This document shows positions 5,264 through 10,090 of a DNA stretch of 10,090 nucleotides, piece by piece (position 1 is the stretch's first letter; each line of letters begins with the position of its first letter). The notes below the pieces were generated by a model, which was not told where the DNA came from, ran no database searches, and saw only the letters and a program-made list of their open reading frames with translations. Where the stretch lies: positions 1 through 10,090 of the forward strand of contig JAISRD010000245.1 of NCBI GenBank assembly GCA_031273835.1. Reading direction: 5' to 3'. Both the position numbers and the translations under genes were made by a program. The DNA is from Treponema sp. Its GTDB lineage: Bacteria; Spirochaetota; Spirochaetia; Treponematales; Breznakiellaceae.

Positions 5264-8200
5264 ATGAGGGATATACAGGATTTCGATTCGATAATGATTA
5301 AGCTGGCTTCGCCGGAGATGATCCGGGCCTGGTCTTACGGCGAAGTAAAAAAACCCGAGACGATTAACTACCGTACCCTCCGTCCTGAAAAGGACGGCCT
5401 TTTCTGCGAGCGGATCTTCGGAACCACCAAGGAATGGGAATGTTACTGCGGAAAATTTAAATCCATACGGTACAAGGGGGTTATCTGCGACCGCTGCGGC
5501 GTTGAGGTTACCCACTTTAAGGTACGCCGCGAGCGGATGGGGCATATTGAGCTTGCAGCGCCGGTTTCCCATATCTGGTACTACCGTTCCGTGCCAAGCC
5601 GCATGGGGCTGCTGCTGGATCTTTCCATGACGGATCTCCGTTCGGTGCTGTACTTTGAAAAATACGTGGTTATCGATCCGGGGGATACGGAGCTTAAGAA
5701 GAATCAGCTTCTTACCGAGGAGGAATACGGCGAAGCCCAGGAACGCTACGGGGGCAGTTTCAGCGCCGGTATGGGCGCCGAGGCGGTCAGGACCCTGCTG
5801 GAAAACATCGATCTGGATGGAATAGCCGCCGAACTGCGGGCCAAAATGATAGAAAAGGGGATCAAGAGCGATAAACGCCTGCTTAAGCGCATCGAGATTG
5901 TGGAGAATTTCCGCAACTCCACCAATAAGCCCGAGTGGATGATCCTCGATGTAATCCCCGTCATTCCCCCGGAACTGCGGCCCATGGTACAGCTTGACGG
6001 CGGCCGCTTTGCCACCAGCGATCTGAACGATCTGTACCGCCGGGTGATCAACAGGAACAACCGGCTTAAACGGCTGCAAACCCTGAACGCCCCGGACATC
6101 ATCATCCGCAATGAAAAGCGCATGCTCCAGGAAGCGGTGGACGCCCTCTTTGACAATTCAAAGAAAAAGCGGGTGGTAAAGGGCGCCAGCAACAGACCCC
6201 TCAAATCGATAAGCGATATGCTCAAGGGTAAGCAGGGCCGGTTCCGGCAGAACCTCCTGGGTAAGCGGGTTGACTATTCGGGCCGCAGCGTTATCACCGT
6301 GGGGCCGGATCTTAAGATGTGGCAGTGCGGCCTTCCCACAAAAATGGCCCTGGAGCTTTTTAAGCCCTTTATCATGAAGAAGCTCGTGGACAAGGATGTG
6401 GTTCACAATATTAAAAAAGCCAAGCTTCTTGTGGAGCAGGAAACCCCGGAGGTTTACGCCATACTGGACGATGTGGTAAAGGAACATCCGGTGCTGCTCA
6501 ACCGGGCGCCCACCCTGCACCGTTTGGGCATTCAGGCCTTTGAGCCGGTCCTGGTGGAGGGGAAGGCGATCAAGCTCCATCCCCTGGTCTGCCATGCCTT
6601 TAACGCCGACTTTGACGGGGATCAGATGGCGGTCCATGTGCCCCTGACCCAGGCGGCCCAAATGGAATGCTGGACCCTGATGCTCAGCGCCAAGAATCTG
6701 CTTAACCCCGCAAACGGAAAGACCATCGTATTCCCCTCCCAGGATATGGTTCTGGGAATTAACTTTCTTACCAGGATAAAGCCCCGCGCCAAGGGAACGG
6801 GCCGGCGCTATACCACTACCGATGAAGTACTCCTGGCGGTGGAATCCGGCGCCCTGGACAGGGAGGCTCTGATTAAGGTAATGGCCCCCAAACAGTTTAT
6901 CTGGGACAAGGCGGAAAAAGCGGGAAAGCTCAACAAGCCCGAAAGAATTGAAATCGGCGCCCCTATCGAAACTACCGCGGGTCGGCTGATATTCAACGAG
7001 GAAATGCCCTCGGAGATTCCCTTTGTCAACTATGAGCTTAAGGACAAGGAACTGCGGGCCCTTATTGAACGTATCTTTAAGGAAAAGGGTTCCTGGACTA
7101 CGGTAAAAATGCTGGATGTGATCAAGGCCACGGGTTACAAATACGCCACAATCTTCGGCGCCACCATAGGGGTTGATGATATTGTGGTGCCCAAGGAAAA
7201 ACCCGCCATGATTGAGGAGACCAACAAAAAAGTTGAGGAAATCCAGAAACAGTACCGTTCGGGCCATATTACCCAGCAGGAACGCTATGACCGGGTAGTC
7301 GACGTGTGGACCAAGACCAACGACGAACTTACCAATATCGTGATGAAAACCCTGGAGGCCGACCGGGACGGCTTTAACCCGGTAAACATGATGGCAAACT
7401 CCGGCGCCCGGGGAAGCCGTACCCAGATACGCCAGCTGGCGGGTATGCGGGGACTTATGGCAAAGCCCTCGGGGGACATTATTGAGCTTCCCATCCGATC
7501 AAACTTTAAGGAAGGCCTTTCGGTTATCGAATTCTTCATCTCCACCAACGGCGCCCGCAAGGGCCTTGCCGACACGGCCCTTAAAACCGCGGAGGCCGGT
7601 TATCTGACCCGGCGCCTTGTGGATATTGCCCAGGATGTGGTGGTGAACGAGGACGACTGTGGTACGATAAACGGCATTTCCTATGCGGCGATTAAGGACG
7701 GCGAGGATATTGTGGAGCCCCTGCGGGACCGCATTGTGGGCCGCTATACCCTGGAACGGGTTAAACACCCCATTACCGGGGAACTTATCGTTAACGTCAA
7801 TGAGGAGATCACCGAGGAGATCGCCGCAGCCATTGATGAGGCGGGGATTGAACAGGTGCGGATCAGGACCGTTCTTACCTGCGAGGCGAAGCACGGGGTC
7901 TGCCGTAAATGTTACGGCAGGAACCTTGCCACCAACCGGCCGGTGGATATAGGCGAGGCCGTGGGGACCATCGCGGCCCAGTCCATAGGGCAGCCGGGAA
8001 CCCAGCTGACCATGCGTACCTTCCATATAGGCGGGGCGGCGACTAAGATAAGCGAAGAAAACCGCATCTTCCTCAAGTATCCCGTCTATATACGGGATGT
8101 TTCGGGGACCCATGTGGAGCTTCCAAGCGGGCACTGGCTCTTTACCCGTAAGGGCCATACGGTGGTCAACAAGGTAATGAAGGAATTTAAAATTGAGGGC

Positions 8201-9598
8201 AGGGATGAACTTTTGGTCAAAGACGGCGCCCGCATTATCCGGGGCGAGCCGATTATCAAGCACGGGGCCAGGGAGATACGCTCCCCGGAAATAGCCTATG
8301 CCATGGTCCTGGAAGGCCAGGGCCGCTCCAAGGCAAAAACCCTCTACCTTATCGGCCAGGACCAGAAGATCGAGATCCGCAACGGTTCCGAATTTGTGGT
8401 CCGCAAGGGGGATGTGGTGGAGGCGGAAAAAACCATAGCCAGCTTCGATCCCTTCAACGACCCGATAATTACCGAAGCGGCCGGGACGGTTAACTTCGAG
8501 GATATCATTGCCGGTACTACCCTCAAGGAAGAAATTGACGAAGAAACGGGGAACATCGAAAAACGGATTACCGAATTCCAGCTTGAAAGCAAACAGCCCC
8601 GTATTTATATCACCGACGATGACGGAAATGAAACGGCATCCTACTTCCTTCCCGGCGGCGCTTTAATCCAGGTTGACGAAGGAGAAAAGATCCAGGCGGG
8701 CCGGACCATTGCCAAAACCCTCAAGGAAAGCGCCAAGGCCATGGACATAACCTCCGGCCTTCCCCGTGTTTCCGAGCTCTTTGAAGCCCGTAAGCCGAAG
8801 AACCCCGCGGTCCTTGCCCAGGTTTCGGGGGTCGTCCGTTTTAAGGGCACCGTCAAGGGTAAACGGGTGGTTATCATTGAAGACGCCTTCGGCAAGGAAT
8901 ACAAGCACCTTATCCCCATGTCCAAACAGCTTTTGATCCGCGACGGCGATTCCGTTGAGGCCAACGAAGCCCTCTGCGCGGGGTCCCGGAATCCCCACGA
9001 CGTACTCCACATACTCGGCGAAGCCACCCTGCAGCGCTACCTGATGAACGAGATCCAGCAGGTATACCGGCTCCAGGGCGTATCGATCAACGACAAGCAC
9101 ATAGGGGTTATCATACGCCAAATGATGCGTAAGGTAGAGATTGCCGCCGTGGGGGATACCAAGTTTATTTACGGACAAATGGTGGACAAGTACCGCTTCC
9201 ACGAGGAAAACAACAGGGTCATCGCCGAAGGGGGCCAGCCCGCTGTGGCCCGGCCCATGTTCCAGGGCATCACCAAGGCCTCCCTCAATATTGATTCTTT
9301 CCTTTCCGCCGCGAGCTTCCAGGAAACTACCAGGGTGCTTACCAACGCGGCTATTGCCGGGTCCACCGACGCCCTCCGGGGTCTTAAGGAAAATATCATC
9401 ATAGGCCATCCCATCCCCGCCGGTACCGGTATGAAACGTTACCACGGGGTAAAGCTTTTTGACGAAGACAGCCAGGACCTTGACGTGCAGATGCAGGAGA
9501 TTCTGGAACAGCGGAAGCTTGAGGCCATGGCCGAGGCAAGCGCCGATCAGGATGACGGGCCCGAGGAAAACGTGGTTGACGACGATTCCGACGAATAG
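5264..9598 (+). CDS. rpoC: DNA-directed RNA polymerase subunit beta-prime
   Basis: At 1444 aa this is slightly longer than E. coli RpoC (1407). The N-terminal zinc site is C60, C62, C75 and C78. The catalytic Mg-binding motif NADFDGD starts at N447 (D449, D451, D453). The bridge helix is about 757-792 (FFISTNGARKGLADTALKTA). The second zinc site is C799, C873, C880 and C883. The trigger loop has M917, R918 and H921, matching E. coli M932, R933 and H936. An insertion of roughly 924-1160 follows it, as in other Gram-negative-type enzymes, and the chain resumes at DITSGLPRVSELFEARKPK. The C-terminus ends in an acidic tail (DQDDGPEENVVDDDSDE). One residue stands out: Q910 in SIGQPGTQLT, where Glu is usual. 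The start is supported by AAGGGGA at 5253-5259, 5 nt from the ATG. rpoB is not upstream; a small regulator gene and a repeat-rich gap are. A lipoprotein gene follows 6 nt downstream. Confidence 0.98.
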   Translation: MRDIQDFDSIMIKLASPEMIRAWSYGEVKKPETINYRTLRPEKDGLFCERIFGTTKEWECYCGKFKSIRYKGVICDRCGVEVTHFKVRRERMGHIELAAPVSHIWYYRSVPSRMGLLLDLSMTDLRSVLYFEKYVVIDPGDTELKKNQLLTEEEYGEAQERYGGSFSAGMGAEAVRTLLENIDLDGIAAELRAKMIEKGIKSDKRLLKRIEIVENFRNSTNKPEWMILDVIPVIPPELRPMVQLDGGRFATSDLNDLYRRVINRNNRLKRLQTLNAPDIIIRNEKRMLQEAVDALFDNSKKKRVVKGASNRPLKSISDMLKGKQGRFRQNLLGKRVDYSGRSVITVGPDLKMWQCGLPTKMALELFKPFIMKKLVDKDVVHNIKKAKLLVEQETPEVYAILDDVVKEHPVLLNRAPTLHRLGIQAFEPVLVEGKAIKLHPLVCHAFNADFDGDQMAVHVPLTQAAQMECWTLMLSAKNLLNPANGKTIVFPSQDMVLGINFLTRIKPRAKGTGRRYTTTDEVLLAVESGALDREALIKVMAPKQFIWDKAEKAGKLNKPERIEIGAPIETTAGRLIFNEEMPSEIPFVNYELKDKELRALIERIFKEKGSWTTVKMLDVIKATGYKYATIFGATIGVDDIVVPKEKPAMIEETNKKVEEIQKQYRSGHITQQERYDRVVDVWTKTNDELTNIVMKTLEADRDGFNPVNMMANSGARGSRTQIRQLAGMRGLMAKPSGDIIELPIRSNFKEGLSVIEFFISTNGARKGLADTALKTAEAGYLTRRLVDIAQDVVVNEDDCGTINGISYAAIKDGEDIVEPLRDRIVGRYTLERVKHPITGELIVNVNEEITEEIAAAIDEAGIEQVRIRTVLTCEAKHGVCRKCYGRNLATNRPVDIGEAVGTIAAQSIGQPGTQLTMRTFHIGGAATKISEENRIFLKYPVYIRDVSGTHVELPSGHWLFTRKGHTVVNKVMKEFKIEGRDELLVKDGARIIRGEPIIKHGAREIRSPEIAYAMVLEGQGRSKAKTLYLIGQDQKIEIRNGSEFVVRKGDVVEAEKTIASFDPFNDPIITEAAGTVNFEDIIAGTTLKEEIDEETGNIEKRITEFQLESKQPRIYITDDDGNETASYFLPGGALIQVDEGEKIQAGRTIAKTLKESAKAMDITSGLPRVSELFEARKPKNPAVLAQVSGVVRFKGTVKGKRVVIIEDAFGKEYKHLIPMSKQLLIRDGDSVEANEALCAGSRNPHDVLHILGEATLQRYLMNEIQQVYRLQGVSINDKHIGVIIRQMMRKVEIAAVGDTKFIYGQMVDKYRFHEENNRVIAEGGQPAVARPMFQGITKASLNIDSFLSAASFQETTRVLTNAAIAGSTDALRGLKENIIIGHPIPAGTGMKRYHGVKLFDEDSQDLDVQMQEILEQRKLEAMAEASADQDDGPEENVVDDDSDE

Positions 9599-9604
9599 GG
9601 GAAA

Positions 9605-10090
9605 ATGACAAGCCCCGGATCGCGCCGGTCGCTGCGTCCCGCGCGTAGACCTCCAGCGGCGGCCCGTTTTGCGGGTCTGCCCGGCCTTGTTATTCTGGCC
9701 GGTCTTGCTGCCCTGACCGGCCTCGCTGTCCCGGCCTGCGGGGCTTCGGGAAAAAATGGAACGCCGCGGCTTTCCGCCGGTCCGGCAGTTTCTGCCCCCC
9801 CGTCCGCCGAAGAAAATCCCCCCCGGCAGCTTTATACCTGGGAGCGGGACAGCCACGGCCTTTGGATTATACGGAGCATAGCCGCGGAAGCGGATATCGC
9901 TCCGCGGTCCGGGGACGCTTCACGGTGGACCATGCTGCTGTACTACCGCTTCCCCGCGGCGGAAACGGGGCCCCGCGGCGCGTTGACCTGGAAAGCCCCG
10001 CCCGCCGCGGACGGAGCCGTTACGGAAACAGTATTCGATTTTTTCCCCAAGGCCCTGGAGCATCGGCCCCTGGTTTTTAACGGCGAACGC
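9605..10090 (+). CDS. predicted lipoprotein of unknown function (3'-truncated by window edge)
   Basis: The frame from the ATG at 9605 stays open to the last base (162 codons). It has an Arg-rich N-terminus (about 1-21, with R7-R8), a hydrophobic stretch LVILAGLAALTGLAV at 28-42 and VPAC ending in C45. This fits a relaxed, spirochaete-style lipobox with lipidation at C45. After it comes a Pro/Ala-rich linker (about 50-73) and then a folded-looking region starting RQLYTWERDSHGLWIIRSIAAEADI. That continues with RWTMLLYYRF and later ALTWKAPP. I do not recognise the family. The start lies 6 nt after the rpoC stop with AGGGGA just in front (9597-9602), so translation is probably coupled to rpoC. 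The SRRSLR stretch is only weakly Tat-like. The protein would sit in the inner or outer membrane, facing the periplasm or the surface. Confidence 0.7.
   Translation, partial: MTSPGSRRSLRPARRPPAAARFAGLPGLVILAGLAALTGLAVPACGASGKNGTPRLSAGPAVSAPPSAEENPPRQLYTWERDSHGLWIIRSIAAEADIAPRSGDASRWTMLLYYRFPAAETGPRGALTWKAPPAADGAVTETVFDFFPKALEHRPLVFNGER

Noticed and set aside
5210..6079. Minus-strand open frame of 289 codons across the rpoC start
   Set aside because: Antisense to the conserved RpoC N-terminus, including its zinc site; no credible start context or domain.
6158..7267. Minus-strand open frame of 369 codons inside rpoC
   Set aside because: Antisense shadow of conserved RpoC motifs, including the catalytic NADFDGD region; no family resemblance.
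8663..9856. Long minus-strand open frame (397 codons) opposite the end of rpoC and the lipoprotein gene
   Set aside because: It lies antisense to strongly conserved rpoC coding sequence, has Gly/Pro/His-rich composition typical of GC-biased shadows, and shows no recognisable domain.
9862..10080. Plus-strand 72-codon open frame near the right edge
   Set aside because: It overlaps the lipoprotein frame, which has a signal peptide and a ribosome site and stays open to the edge.

Overview
The window looks like chromosomal DNA of a GC-rich spirochaete, most likely a Treponema-type organism. The RpoC sequence, the spirochaetal-style lipoprotein after it and the GC-rich codon use of all genes support this. 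I inferred it by reading; no search was run, so the genus is tentative. The sequence carries no phage genes, CRISPR array, rRNA or tRNA that I could recognise.

Left part (1-3751). The window opens inside a ThiF-family gene whose C-terminal half matches tRNA threonylcarbamoyladenosine dehydratase (TcdA). Its stop overlaps by 8 nt the GTG start of a TtcA-type PP-loop tRNA thiolase, so two anticodon-loop tRNA modification enzymes appear translationally coupled. A small exported protein with a possible YbjN/type III chaperone-like fold lies convergent to them on the minus strand. Divergent from it are a FemAB-like GNAT protein (PF04339 family) and a LemA-family membrane protein, read as a two-gene plus-strand unit.

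Middle (3752-5263). A single-domain response regulator (minus) and a small XRE-type DNA-binding protein (plus) share an AT-rich divergent control region. It has a good sigma-70-like promoter for the response regulator, with a perfect small palindrome (CAATG-GAA-CATTG) in its spacer. From 4515 to 5263 there is no convincing gene. This 750-nt gap holds a short repeated CACGGACCAC motif, three copies of a TTACTWTCACCGG repeat that resembles an insertion-sequence end, and a large imperfect inverted-repeat (foldback) element at 4816-5087. The foldback arms are diverged inverted copies of one another around a central perfect hairpin. A TATAAT box for the next gene follows.

Right part (5264-10090). 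A complete rpoC (1444 aa) encodes the RNA polymerase beta-prime subunit, with the catalytic triad, both zinc sites and an acidic tail. Six nt downstream starts a proline-rich predicted lipoprotein that runs off the window. No rpoB lies upstream and no rpsL lies downstream, so rpoC sits outside the usual rpoBC/str arrangement, behind its own promoter and the repeat-rich gap. Its trigger-loop motif reads SIGQPGTQLT where Glu is normally found.

The observations most worth following are the foldback element, the solitary rpoC with its Glu-to-Gln change, and the putative operator between the response regulator and XRE genes. I did not find a clear new multi-gene defence or metabolic system.
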